A stretch of DNA of 64,000 nucleotides from Piper betle (taxonomy: Eukaryota > Streptophyta > Magnoliopsida > Piperales > Piperaceae), in contig JAURVB010012418.1 in assembly GCA_033002965.1 (NCBI GenBank), positions 1-64,000 of the forward strand, given 5' to 3'. The notes beneath the pieces are model-generated. The model was given only the letters and a program-made list of their open reading frames with translations. It was not told the DNA's origin and did not search any database. Of the stretch, positions 11,684 through 23,864 are shown piece by piece. Position numbers and translations under genes: made by a program. The number at the start of each line of letters is the position of its first letter. The first letter of the stretch is position 1.

Positions 11684-12980
11684 CCAAATTTCAATGAACC
11701 AAGATCTTGATACCACTTGTTAGATTTTTACACACGATATCCGTAAGCTCCTTTATAATGCTTTGACAAGGCAAATCAATAAAGTGAAGAAGATAGAAGA
11801 TGCATACCAATTTAATGTGGAACCCTCAAATTATGAGGGAAAATCCACAATAAAATATAATGGGTATACAATTCACTCCAATTGGGATATACTCACACAC
11901 TCTCCAATTGGGACAACAACTCACATACTTATTAAGCATATGTTTGAAATTTAACAACCAACATACAAACAAAATCTTATTATTGTAAGAAAAAAGAAAT
12001 AATTTTATGTAAGAATCATAAAAGATAAACTAATAAACAAGAAGTTTATTTGTAGCATAAGTTATTTGTCAAAAACTATAAATCATCTGCATTGAACTTA
12101 CTTTTCTCATGTAGCACAGTATAATGAATGGATCTAGTATTTTTGTCCTCATTTTTCTGAGCGTCTTCTCCGCTTCATTTATAACCACATTTTCTTCGCT
12201 AAATTTTTTAAAACGTGGAAAGAAACCATTTTTTGTCGTAATAGTAGTACCCTAAAACGTAAAAATCATTAATATATGCAGAGGCAAATAAAAATCTAAA
12301 AAAGATAGAATGACCAACCTGTTTATTAACATGGCTGCAAACGAAAAAATCAAATTTATTTGGGCGACAAATTTCACTAGGAAATTAGAAGATTCCATAT
12401 AAATATTATTTAAACAAAATCATTCAACATAAAATTTATCTGGTAATTCTAAAATGGAATGACTCACTTACCTATAAATTTATTCCATGACTCACTTACC
12501 AATAAATATATTCCAGTATAATCTGTTAGAGATATATTCCAGTGTGATCTGTCAGAGTTCTATTATTATAAGTGGGAACGAAACTCAATTGTGACAAGTA
12601 ATCCTCTCGCACAAGCTAACCTTAGAAATAATAGAGATCAATTTAGGTTTATAAATAACTAGAGCTATGAAAGAGAACCTTTGACAAGCACAAAACATGT
12701 GCATATAATTATTCATATATGGCCTCAACCTCACCTAACAAAACCTAAGTGAATTGATCTCCATCCTATATAATCAGCCAAGAAATACCAAAGACACATA
12801 TGTCTAATAAAAAAATTAACAATATTGTTGGGCCCAATGGGGCATTAAAAAGACTTGCAATAGATATCACATGCCTCTTTTAATTCAAAAACTAGGTTAG
12901 AAAATAAAGTTTTCCTATTAGTATATATACAAGTCACCAATACCATCTACGACTGATGTAGGATAAACCTAACAAATATC
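11684..12980 (-). mobile_element. Copia LTR region with primer-binding site (minus strand)
   Basis: On the minus strand 'ctaaca' is followed by AGTGGTATCAAGATC (about 11717-11701), a primer-binding site for initiator-Met tRNA directly after an LTR end. The LTR would extend rightward from about 11718. At about 12826-12975 lies another short LTR-like segment (plus strand TTGTTGGGCCCAATGG ... CCTAACA), related to the one at 59664-59855. No polyprotein survives. Confidence 0.55.
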
Positions 12981-13089
12981 ATAGGTAAATCCACATTCTA
13001 ACGGGTAAAAACAAATTCCACGGGGCTTTATATCCAATTGAGCATCGAAATTCTCGCAAATGATCACTGCATTAGCATAGAAATCGGTC

Positions 13090-13680
13090 TAAAATTAAAA
13101 CATATATCAATCAACTGAATGTAGTTCTACCCAAGATAAACCACCATTTTCATCGAAGAAAAGATCACTCATGATCTCTTTGTCAACTCTTGAACAATAA
13201 TAAACATCCATATTTTGCAACCGAGGCCATCTTGAACAGTAACAACACCCATATTTGTGACTCGGGCCAATCCATAGAAGCCATCCATAATACCAAAGGC
13301 CCTCTTGAACAGTAACAAACACCCGTATTTTGTGACTCGGGCAATCATAGAAGCCACTATTAGCCCTTTGTACCCCAAAAGCCATTAACATGCAACAAAT
13401 AGAATTCATGGCAAGTAATCATGATGAACAGTGTGCTCAAAACAATGGAGGAAAAAATTCTCTCCAGGAGCTGGATGTGTGACATCAAAACAAAAAATTA
13501 TAGTTGGACAATCCATAATGCAAGGAATCTTTTGATGTACTGTATCCTCAAGAACCATGTTTCCCCTCCCCCTCCCTGTGATGTACAGGTGTTCAATCAT
13601 GCATAGTTTAACCACTATATCGTAGTTCCCAGTTGTATTCGAATCGTCAATTCTGGTGTGGTTTAACATTTTATTTTATT
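13090..13680 (-). pseudogene. Argonaute PIWI-domain relic (AGO5/MEL1-like)
   Basis: Argonautes bind small RNAs and, through PIWI, may slice targets. On the minus strand 'RGRGNMVLEDTVHQKIP', 'CPTIIFCFDVTHPAPGE' and, in another frame, 'SSIV' match the PIWI core whose family consensus includes GADVTHP (here CFDVTHP). Further on the DNA matches the codons for a 'SMDWPEVTKY' block and an '(R/K)EI(I/M).DLF' block. The VTKY-like segment is present about three times as imperfect 65-75 bp tandem copies (13187-13345). The piece has frameshifts and stops, no PAZ or N domain, and ends just after the DLF block. It is a non-functional fragment; the clade assignment is tentative. Confidence 0.65.
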
Positions 13681-14660
13681 TTATTCGGTACCTAGTTTTT
13701 TAGTATCAATTTTTTTACAAAATTAAAGTTTTTTATTGAAAATAATTGGTATTTTATAAAATATTAATGACAAATATATTTCTAATATTTGATAAAATAA
13801 CTTATTTATAATTTTAGAATATTCTTCAAGTTGGTTTGACCCAATTAAACCTAATAAACCTAGAACCACCTAAAAAACCGTATGGTCAGGTTGGTATTTA
13901 AAATTATAGTTCAATACTTGTTAGTCATGGCCATCTATGAGCAATGTGGTGAAGATGTTGGAAGGGGGAATCCTTCCAACCCATTTCTATACATGACCCA
14001 AACAACAAATAAATGGGCTAAAACCGCTTATTATGCTTAAAATAATCTATATTTGTATATATTTAATAATTATACTGATACATTGATATATGTTTAGTAA
14101 TCATATTGGTGCATAATGTATTTATAAATGTCACCCCGAAAAGAATAAAATCGGTCAAAATTGCAAAAAAACTATGTTGATTCTTTTTAGTAGTGAATAT
14201 TATCTTATATAAAGTTTTAACTCTTTTTTACTCCAAAACCTCTCAGAATTGATAGATTTCAGATTTAAACTCTATCAATAATAGTATTTAACATATTTTA
14301 TGATTGATTCCTCAAGTTTCTTTGAATTTCTCTGAGTTAAAGAAAAAAAAGTTTTGAAGACATATTATTTTTTATTTTAGTTTACTTAAATCAATATTTT
14401 AAAGCAACATAATTTCAAATGTCAAAGTAAACAATATCTACTGATGTGATATATATTTAACTTGGTTAGAATGAAAATTTGATATAAATAACTCCAAATC
14501 AACTTGGAGAGTCTCAGGCAATTTCATTCTGAATGTAAAATTGTGGTTTTTAGCCCAACGATTTTACTTTCGGTTTGGTTGTGACCTAGATCGAGTTACT
14601 TATCTGGCCCTTTTTCTCGTATAGTTATATATGATAAGTATGTGCAAGCTGCAGTCTTAG
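13681..14660. other. Intergenic AT-rich region, no gene recognised
   Basis: AT-rich; no coding similarity seen. A block near 14460-14515 ('tataaataactccaaatcaa') recurs near 16150, just before the TRIM array, so part of it is repeat-derived. Confidence 0.45.
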
Positions 14661-16172
14661 TCTCCCCCAGTGTTCGGCGCCACCAGATAAAACACTATGT
14701 CATCTCGGCTCTTATTTTTTGTTTTATTTAAGTTGATTCTAGTTAGGTTTAGGATCGAGTTCCTCATGACTCTAGGTTATTTGTCTCGTGTTTGGAATCT
14801 TTAAGGATGAGGCTAACCCATGTGAGACTCGTGGTGCAAAACTTGAGATCACCAGTCCAGCCCAAGGGTGAAAACCTTATGCGCACAAAAAGTGTGCCAA
14901 CGTGCCTTGCCAGTGCCCTTACACCCAAATTTGTCCATGTTTTTGGCCGGTGGAAAGGTGCTGGGACAACACCTATGTTCCCAAAACTTTTACCAAGAAT
15001 TGTGTTCATCTTGGTCCAGTAAACGAGCTTGGTTTGAGAGGCCATGCTTAGATCGTGGTACAGCTTGCTGAAGCCAACGCAAAGGTGTTAGGACAGCACC
15101 CTTGTGTTGGAGGCCACCCACTTTTATACTTCCTCTCCACTCACTTTCACCCTTTACTCTCTTCCACCAGACCTTCCTTCCTTCTCCTCTCTTCTCCACT
15201 TCTTATTAGGTCCTCCCAACCTCTTCAAGCTTGGGCAAGCCCTTAGGGTTGAAGATCTTGGGTTAGGAAGCCCCAAAGGATCTCCCCGAGGAACCAATTG
15301 AGGTAAAGGTCTCACCTTTAGTCACTTTCTTCTCCTTTCTTCTCCACTTTTATGTATCTATGTTTATTGGTATTTTTTAGATATTTTTAACATATATATA
15401 TATATATATGTGTGTGTGTTTGTTAGGATTAAATAGATACTAGAATCATGTCTTTTACTTACATAGATAAATAGTTATGATTTTTACAATATATATGTGT
15501 AGTAAGATACACTATTTTGGTGTAAAATTCACATGTCATGTTGTATATGTCAGTTTTGCATGAGATTGGTCGTGTTAGTTGGATAAGAGCTCGATATACA
15601 ATTTTTATGTGAATTTTGTCGTCTAATTTTATATGTATGAGCATATACATTTAATTATTAAGAAAAATATAATTGAAAAAAGGCAATAAGCTAACCAATT
15701 AGATAAGCTCTTCTCAGATCGGATTATTATAGTTTGAATAATTAATTATATTTGCTTAGCTAATTAACTATTATATCTACTAAATCATTAAAATTTTGAT
15801 TAATCAAGTGATTAATATTGCTGAGAAAAATGCTTGCAAATTACTTATAATGATACACAAGTAGTTCAAGTCAATTTTAAAACTAATTTTAAACTCCAAA
15901 AACTCTCCAAGCTGACTCACTCTATACCTTGAAGAGTCAAACTTCATGGATGATTCTATAGTGACTAATTGTACAATTGATTCCTCGACTCAAGTCATAA
16001 AAGTTATCAAAACATAATATTTTCTTTTTAGATTACCTAAATCAATATTTTTAAGTAATGCAAATTATATATTTATCAATTTCAAGCACCAAGAGATCAA
16101 TATACACTAATTTCACACAATTATCTATTTACATAATTAAAAATTTAATATAAATGACTCTAAATCAATTCC
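14661..16172. other. Intergenic, probable retroelement debris
   Basis: A 650 bp stretch of moderate GC (14660-15310), with a long pyrimidine-rich part at 15120-15230, looks like an LTR leader but has no identifiable ends or proteins. From 15310 on the DNA is AT-rich, with a short TA/TG tract at about 15391-15420. Confidence 0.35.
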
Positions 16173-16634
16173 TGTAAGATCCCTCATCTTAGTTTCACAT
16201 CTAATACCTATTGGGGTAAGATCTTATTCATAAATGAGAATGAATTATGGATCTTCAACTTAGTTAATCACTTTTAAAAAAATGACTAAAGCTTATAATG
16301 TTACACTTTGGACTGGGTCATTATAGATGGTATCAGAGCAACCTGATTTTTTATTAGATGGTGGGCTGGACTAAGGATGTTGATTATGATGTTAATCACA
16401 GGCTAGAGAATAGCGTGGGTTAGAACTAGCGATATGCCAAGAATAAGAATTTTGATGACGAATTTATTAAGGTGGGTGGATTGTGAAATCCCTCAACTTA
16501 GTCTAACATCCAATACCTACTGGGGTAAGGTCTTCTTTATAAGTAAGAATAGACTATGAATTTTCAACTTGATTAACTACTTTAGAAAATATTACTTAAG
16601 CCCATTATTTTATACTTTAGGTCGGGTTGTTATA
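16173..16634 (+). mobile_element. TRIM retrotransposon: LTR1, primer site, short interior, LTR2
   Basis: LTR1 (16173-16325) starts TGTAAGATCCC and ends GGGTCATTATA. Two bases later TGGTATCAGAGC (16328-16339) is a perfect initiator-Met tRNA primer-binding site. A 150 bp interior without genes ends in a purine-rich tract (AAGGTGGGTGGA, about 16480-16491). LTR2 follows (16492-16634, TGTGAAATCCC...TTATA). Size and parts fit a terminal-repeat retrotransposon in miniature, which depends on proteins from other elements. Confidence 0.8.
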
Positions 16635-18310
16635 ATTCCACTCCATAACATGCCAAATCGGGTGCTCAAGTCTGAGTTTCGAGTTTTTAAATATGGTTCA
16701 AGTTGTGCTTACCACTTTTATTTTTTCTACATTTTAGTTCGAGAACTGTCTTGCCCAGCGTACTTTGTTGTTTCGACAAGACAACGTACTAAAAGAAAAA
16801 TCAAAAGACGAGTCAAACCAGATGTTTTTTCTACATTTTTAAATTTATTTATGTTATTTTATTTATTTATTTATATTTCATTAATTTATTTTCAAATTTA
16901 TTTATTTATTTATTTTTCATTTCTTTTGTGGGGGTGTTGGATGGATCGGCTTGTTAGAAATACAACACTATAATCAAGTAGATGATGGTTTTATAAAAAA
17001 ATACAGTAATACTTTTTGTTTTTCTTTTATAATCTAGTAGAGGGGGAGGTTTTTTTTTTGAATGCAGGTCACTGGCCAAAGAAGAATGTATGTTGGAGTT
17101 ACCGATGGGCCAAATATAGGAATTTCGATAATGGAATTTTCTTAGGTGGGTAGATAGTGAGATCTATCAACTTAGTCATATGTCTAATATGTAATAGGGT
17201 ACGATCCTGATTGTAAGTGAAAATGAAATATGATTCTTCAACTTAGTTAACTATTTTTAAAGAGATGATTTAGGCCCACTATGTTACACTTTGGGCAAGG
17301 TCATTACAACTCTACCCCTGGCATACCGAGTCGAGTCTAAGTTTTGAGTTTTTAACTATGGTTCAAGTTGTGGTTACCACTTTTGTTTTTTCTACATTTT
17401 AGTTCGAGAACAATTTACCCTGCCCACTTAGCTGTTTCCACAAAACATACTAAAATAAAAATCAAAAGTCGAGTCAAACCAGATGTTTTTCCCACATTTT
17501 TTTGAAATTTATTTAAATATTTATTAATTTATTTTCTTATTTTTTTATTTTTTTATTTTTTATATTTCTTTTGTGGGGTGCTGGATGGATCGGCTTATAA
17601 GAAATACAATACTAAAATCGAGTAGATGGTGGTTTTATTAAAAAAAATACAGTAATACTTTTTTTGTTTTCTTTTATAATCGAGTAGAGAGGGGAGGTTA
17701 TTTTTTTTGGATGTTGGTCACAAACCAAAGAAGAATGAAGGATTGAGCTAACGATGGACTAAGTATAAGAATTTCATGGATGAAATTTTCTAAGGTGGGT
17801 AGATTGTGAGATCCTTTAATTTAATCTAGCATTGAATACCTACTCGGGTAAGATCATATTTATAAGTGAGAACAAAATATAAATCTTCAACTTATTTAAT
17901 TACTTTTGAAGAGATGTTTTAAGCCTATTATTTTATATTTTGGGTCGGGTCGTTACAACTTCACTGTCAAGTTGTGCTTACCACTTTTGTTTTTCTACAT
18001 TTTAGTTCAAAAATGTCTTGCCCTAGGCACTCAGTTGTTTTCACAAAACAACATACTAAAAGAAAAATCAAAAGACGAGCCAAATCAAATATTTTTTCTA
18101 CATTTTTAAATTTATTTATTTTATTTTATTTAATTATTTATATTTTATTAATTTATTTTCTAATTTATTTAAATTTTTTATTTTTTTATTTCTTTTATGG
18201 GTGCTAGGTGGATTGGCTTGTAAGAAATACAATACTATAATCGAGTAATGGTGATTTTATAAAAAAAATACAGTAATATTGTTTTCGTTTTCTTTTATAA
18301 TTGAGTAGAG
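16635..18310 (+). mobile_element. TRIM tandem array, further LTRs 3 and 4 with longer interiors
   Basis: LTR3 (about 17155-17308) and LTR4 (17805-17957) repeat LTR1 and LTR2 in the same orientation. The interiors after LTR2, LTR3 and LTR4 share 'aagttgtg(c/g)ttaccacttt', 'caaaagacgag(t/c)caaa', TTTA-rich tracts and 'ggattggcttgtaag'-like blocks. Periods are 319, 663 and 650 bp. The longer interiors hold no retroviral domain. The pattern is a tandem TRIM built by recombination between LTRs. Confidence 0.75.
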
Positions 18311-18790
18311 TGGGGAGGTTTTGTTTTTTTTTTTTTTGAGGGTGTGGAGGGGGTTGGTTTTTTTTTTTTTTAGGGTGGGGGTGTGGGGGGCCAGAGTGGG
18401 TGGGAGTTTTTTTTCCTTTTTTTCTTTTTGAAGGAGGAGGAGGGGTGGACTTTTTTGTGTGTGTGTGTGGAGGGGGCGGGGTTGAGGGGGAAAAGGGTGG
18501 TTTTTGCATTCGTTTTTTTAAGGCGGAGGGTTATGCTTTCTTTTCTTTTTTTTTATTTGAGAATGAGTGTTTTTTTATTGGGGAGGGAGTGGGTGTTTTT
18601 AGAGAAAGAGGTTGCCAAGGGGAAGTGGGTGAGCGTTGTTTTCTTTTCTTTTTCTTTGAGAGGGGTAGTGTTGCGAACATTTTTTTTATATATAGGGCAA
18701 AGGAGGTGGGCATTTTTTTTTGGCGGCGAGGGGGCGGAGGGAGGGGAGGGGGAGGGGGTTTGGGCATTTTTTCTTTTATGGGTGGAGTTT
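18311..18790 (+). repeat. G+T-only low-complexity strand
   Basis: About 480 bases are almost free of C and low in A on the plus strand, with T runs up to 15 and many GGGG runs. It extends the G- and T-rich tail seen at the same position in the other TRIM units. Long open frames here are composition artefacts. Confidence 0.8.
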
Positions 18791-19686
18791 TAACATCCTA
18801 ATTAATCCCTTTTTAATTAATCACACTCGTTTTGCCTTACCTAAAATTTTTATTTATGTTGAGTTATGGTTTCACCAATTAAAGCCGAGCATATGAATAT
18901 TTTTGACATAATATGCAGTTTGAAAAGAGGGTTCGAAAGAGAGACATGAGCTCGCAGGCCAAGAAAGGGTGATAGTTACGTTGCAAGTGCACGTTGAACA
19001 AGAAAGGACATCACACAATAATACAATTTTATACGTTCGTCTTAGAAAATATGCTCAAAGTTTCTTTTGCATTATTTAGTAGATGCATGTTTCTCTTTAT
19101 GATAATAGACAATAGTTGCGGAAGACTAAACATAATAAGCCTTGAAAAAAAAACTATACATATTAAACCTGACCCAAAGTATATATAAAGTAATATAAAA
19201 TTTACTTATTTTTTGTCTCTATACCGAAAAATATAATTATTTATGGATTAAACCATAAGATCGTCAGAGTTATCAGGTCATCAAAACAATATTGATAATT
19301 AACCATTGAGCATATAGAAATTGAAGTGGTAATTCATGTTATGAAATGAATGAAAATATTTGTTGGCTAATAATCATTTAATGATTGGTTGTAACCTTTA
19401 ACCAATGAGTGAACTAATTAATATTTTTTTATCAACTAGCTTTGAAAATTTTGATCTTATGTTAATTATGATTAATTTTATTGTGCATAAAGTCTATGTT
19501 TTATCCAATATCACGAGTATTTTACCATTGATCAATACTAATTTGATGGATGTGGAGCCTGATTTTCCGTTTTAAAAATATAGTACAAAGCTATTTATAG
19601 TTATATATTTTGATTTGTTAAATTACAATCATATTTCTATAAAAAAATAGTCACACTACTTTATGTGCTCTTTCATCAATTAATTC
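18791..19686. other. Intergenic AT-rich region, no gene recognised
   Basis: No coding similarity or clear repeat boundary seen. Confidence 0.4.
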
Positions 19687-20459
19687 TAGGGATGTAAACA
19701 AGTCAAGCCATCTCACACGCATTTTGCATTGGACATGGTTTGACTTAAACTCGTACTTGTTAATTTTGCACTCGACATAATATTCGACTTGAAATAAATA
19801 ACTCATTGAACAGTGAATAAAGCTTGAACTAATGAGAGATCTCGGTTCGAAACTATATCTCTATATGTTTGAACTAGATATAATACTCTTGTGCCAAGTT
19901 GTTTATATGAGTAATTGACTCTTATATTATTATCAATTACTTACAAGGAAGTATTGTTATACTTAACAAATTACTTAGCTTATTTAATAGTAGCAATACT
20001 TATGTTTACTGTAAATTACTTTTTTCCAAAATAAAATATATCAAATATAACTTATCTCACTTACCAAGATTAAATTATAAATATATATTGGTTATACTCA
20101 TAATAATCATACTCATTAGTTGCTTATTTTATAATTAGTTACTTCTTAATAATTAATACATGTATAAACTACTTATTAATGTATACTTAGTACTACTTAC
20201 TAGTTGCTACTAATTGTTAAGGACTTGCCACTTATTGGAATATAATCAAGCCGAGCCATTTTGGCTGGCTTTGCTTGACTCGGCTCGACTTGACTTATAT
20301 CTTAATCAAATACAAATTAGGCTTGAACAAGAAAATATTGAGCTCGATCTTAGCTCGAAATATAAAACCTAATAATGAATCAAACTTGAGCAAATTAACT
20401 TTAAAACAAATTGAACATGAACAAAGTGGCACTCAACTCGACCCAGCTAGTTCACCCTA
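19687..20459. mobile_element. hAT-type MITE, 'TCGAGC' family
   Basis: The 773 bp element begins TAGGGATGTAAAC and ends TTCACCCTA. It is flanked by ATTAATTC (19679-19686) and ATTAATTT (20460-20467), a 7/8 match and probable 8 bp target duplication. The ends are rich in 'gactcggctcgactt'-type motifs. No transposase. Related sequences lie at about 47521-47980 and 50767-51330. Confidence 0.75.
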
Positions 20460-20767
20460 ATTAATTTACATGATTTAGTTTTCTTGAGTGAGTTGATTTC
20501 ATTTTATATTACAATTTTGGAGAATTTAACTTGCAATTTATGCCCTTGAAATTACTCAGGCATGATTAGTCGGCCTGGCAAAAAAATTTTCTAAAGATTA
20601 AAATTCTAATACATAATAGATCCTAATCATAAGTTAGTGATATAAATAAAATTAGGCAATGTATATAGATTATGGTAAGTATGATATTAATAATATTTTA
20701 TAGTTGAAGATGCCAGGTTGAATATGAAAATGATAGAAAAGAGCTACAATTGGACAATATTATCAAC

Positions 20768-21197
20768 TAGGGATGGGTTCGGGTCGGATATGGCTATATC
20801 CAAATCCGACCCAAATCTAAAAAACCAAACCCTAATCCAAAATTTTATCTATTTTATTTACTACATATCTATATGCAATCTGAATCTATATAACCCAAAT
20901 TCGACCCAAATTCAACATGATTGACTAAAATAATATAAATAATATAAATTTTAATATAAAATAGATTAAAATAATAAAAAATTATTTTTAAAATATTTTA
21001 AAATATAATTTTATAACATATCACCTACTCAGATCGGATATAGATCACCTCAAATCTATATTCGATCCAAATATTTTTTAATATATTATATATTCAAAAA
21101 GTCTGAACCCGAATGTGATTCAAAACCGTTTCGAATCGGATATAAATGAGTCAAATTTGGATCAAATTCACGGATATTAGATACCCAAACATCCCTA
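20768..21197. mobile_element. hAT-type MITE, 'ggatat' family, copy 2
   Basis: A 430 bp element with perfect inverted TAGGGATG / CATCCCTA ends and inward-facing GGATAT/ATATCC motifs. Flanks TTATCAAC (20760-20767) and GTATTAAC (21198-21205) match at 6 of 8 bases, a likely worn target duplication. The eroded sister copy is at about 6305-6705. Confidence 0.75.
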
Positions 21198-21854
21198 GTA
21201 TTAACAAGATTTTGAACAAGTAATTAAATCAATGTGCGCCATGAGGGTCCTAAGTAAATTAAATATTTCTATAAAAAACTAAATTAAATATTGATGCATG
21301 ACCATGTGAATAAGATAAAATTAAAGAAAGGAATAATGTCAATTATTATTATTATTATTTTTATTATCATTATTTGTTGAAATATAGATCCTTGGAAGTC
21401 TAAAAATAAGGATGGGCTTCAACTTTAATGGCCTCTATACAGAGATGGGCTTAAAGTTGGAAGCCCAGTATCCTTAAATCATTATGAAAGCCCATTGCAT
21501 TGTAAAAAAAATTGAAAGCCCACTAATTATTCAAGAAGTATTGATTGGCTGGTATGAAATATGAATACATGATGTATTATACACCTTGCAAAACTCTGAA
21601 AACAAAGAAAAAATAGTAGCCAATAAATTATCCACAATGTTCATTATTTTTCTAAAAAGAAACTGCATAATTTTCAGCATTATCGCCATAAAATGTACTT
21701 TCGGCACAAAATTAGATCATGTTTGTGATTAATAATGTATTTATTCTTTTAAATATGCGTGGGTGTTTTAATGTGTGTGTGTGCTCGATATGTATCAAAT
21801 GGTAATTAATGAAATCAAAAAGAAGAAATAACACTTATATTAGAGGAAGAGGAT

Positions 21855-21857
<3 letters not shown>
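21198..21857. other. Intergenic, no gene recognised
   Basis: Mixed AT-rich DNA with a short (TAT)n tract near 21340-21375. Nothing coding is supported. Confidence 0.45.
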
Positions 21858-21944
<87 letters not shown>

Positions 21945-21952
21945 GAGAGAGA
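21858..21952. repeat. (TA)n then (GA)n compound microsatellite
   Basis: TA repeats to about 21900 followed by GA repeats to about 21952. Together they form the left flank of hairpin element 2. Confidence 0.9.
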
Positions 21953-23822
21953 AGAATGCTACTACGCGCTACATCAAAATGCAGTGCATAGTGGCGTATT
22001 TGATTATGGGCCGTTGGATGAAAATCCAACGGCCCACACTCTTTTTTGTTTTTACCTTCCCCCCCCCATCCCACGCCCCTCGGCGCCGCCCCGCCCTTGG
22101 CCCGTCCACACCCGACCAAGTTCCTCCTGGCCCCTTCCGCAGCCGCGGTGCCCCCCCACCCGCATTGCTCCCCACGCACATGGCGCCCCCCTCTTGCCGG
22201 TTTTCACCGCACCCTGCCCCTGACCCCACCTGCAGCCATCCCCCATTGCCCCCGCCAGCAGCTGCGACAGTCTCCCCTCCCCGCGTTGCTCCTCCAGCTC
22301 ACAGCCACCCGCGCCTGGCCGGCATCGTATGTTTCCTAGCAGGCCCACCCAGCCCCGAGCGGCGACATTGTTGACCAGCGAGCGGCCGGCGGCAAGGTCA
22401 CCGGCCGGGGGTGGCGCGCCAAAACAAATACGAAAGAAACAGGGGAGGATATTTTGGTAATAAAAACTTTACTCCTATCACAATTCGAGCCAAATTTTTA
22501 TTACAAAATAAATTTAAAAAGAAATAAAATAATTTCGTAATAAAAACTTGACTCGGTCCTTATTCTAATCAATATTATGAAATAAATTTTAAAAAATGTA
22601 AAATAATTTTGTAATAAAAACTTAAACGTCGATCCTGTCCAGGACCGAGTCAAGATACAAAATAATTTAAATAAAATAAAATAATTCCATAATAAAAACT
22701 TGATTCTATCTCGACTCGAATTAAGTTTTTATTACAAAATAAATTTATTAAAAAATAAATTTTAAAAAAATAAAATAATTTCGTAATAAAAACTTAACTC
22801 GGTCCGACACAAGTCAATACTATGAAATAAATTTTAAAAAAATATAAAATAATTTTCTGATAAAAATTTGACTCGATCCTATGCGGGACCAGTCATGTTT
22901 TTATTACAAAATACATTTATTACAGAATAAATTTTTATTACAAAATAAATTTAAAAAAATAAAATAATTCGGTAATAAATTATTTTAACTCGAGTCGGGA
23001 TCGAGTAAAGTTTTTATTACAAAATTATTTTATTTTTTAAAAATTTATTTCGTAATATTAACTCGAATTGTGATCGAGTAAAATTTTGATTACAAAATTA
23101 TTTTATTAAAATTTTTTTTGTAATATTAATTTAAGTTGGGATCGAGTTGAGTTATTATTATGACATTACTTTATTTTTTTAATTTATTTCATAATATTAA
23201 CTCAAGTCCGATCGAGTAAAGATTTTATTACCAAAATACCCTCACCTGTTTCTTCCCTGTTTGTTTTGGCGTGCCACCCCCGTCGGCAACTTTGTCACCG
23301 GCCAGCCGCTGGCCAACAATGTCGCCGCCTTGGGGCTAGGTGGGCCTGTTGGGAAACGTGCAGCGCAGGTCGGGCAGGGGCGGCCGTGAGCAGGAGGAGC
23401 AATGCAGGGGAGGGGGACTGCCGCTGCTGCTGGCGGGGGCGGTGGGGGACGGCTTCAGGCAGGGCAGGGGGGCTTGGCTAGGGGCGTGGCAAGGCTGGGG
23501 GCAGAGGCGGGGCTGGAGCGTGGGGTGCTGCCGAGGGGGCGGCGAAACGGGTGGGAGGGGGGCTCATGTGGGTGGGGAGTAACGCGAGGGGGAGGGGCTG
23601 CCGCGGCTGCTAGCCGGGGCGGTGGGGGATGGCAACTGCCAGAGGGGCCTAGGGGGACTTGGCCAGGGGTGGGCCGGGGGTGACATAAACGGCGGGAGGG
23701 AGGGGGGGGTGGGGGAAGGTAAAAAGAAAAAAAAAGTGTGTGGGCCATTGGATTTTCATCCAACAGCCCACAATCAAATACGCTACTATACACTACATTT
23801 TGATGCAGTGCATAGCAGCATT

Positions 23823-23825
<3 letters not shown>
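21953..23825. mobile_element. TA-flanked foldback element 2 (1.87 kb)
   Basis: The whole element is one inverted repeat. The left end (21953-22040) and the reverse complement of the right end (23735-23825) match over about 85 bases: an outer hairpin, then GGGCCGTTGGAT / ATCCAACGGCCC as the inner hairpin. Next come GC-rich arms (22065-22410 and 23275-23700) and a 'gccaaaacaaa..gaaacagg' inverted pair (22415-22455 and 23240-23272). The centre (22440-23240) is an AT-rich array of alternating short palindromes with 'aataaaaactt(g/a)actcgg'. No transposase is present; frames in the GC arms are not credible. Confidence 0.8.

Positions 23826-23861
<36 letters not shown>
23826..23861. repeat. (TA)n microsatellite shared by hairpin elements 2 and 3
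   Basis: A pure TA tract of about 18 units. It is the right flank of element 2 and the left flank of element 3 at once. Confidence 0.9.

Positions 23862-23864
<3 letters not shown>

Noticed and set aside
16173..16325. Cassandra-type TRIM with 5S rRNA-like LTRs
   Set aside because: No 5S-like internal promoter block was recognised in the LTRs.
16569..18207. Coding genes within the TRIM interiors
   Set aside because: The frames repeat with the array, are low-complexity and carry no Gag or Pol motif.
18200..18800. Pro/Lys-rich or Phe/Gly-rich proteins
   Set aside because: Products of a G+T-only strand; no domain, and frames are open on both strands.
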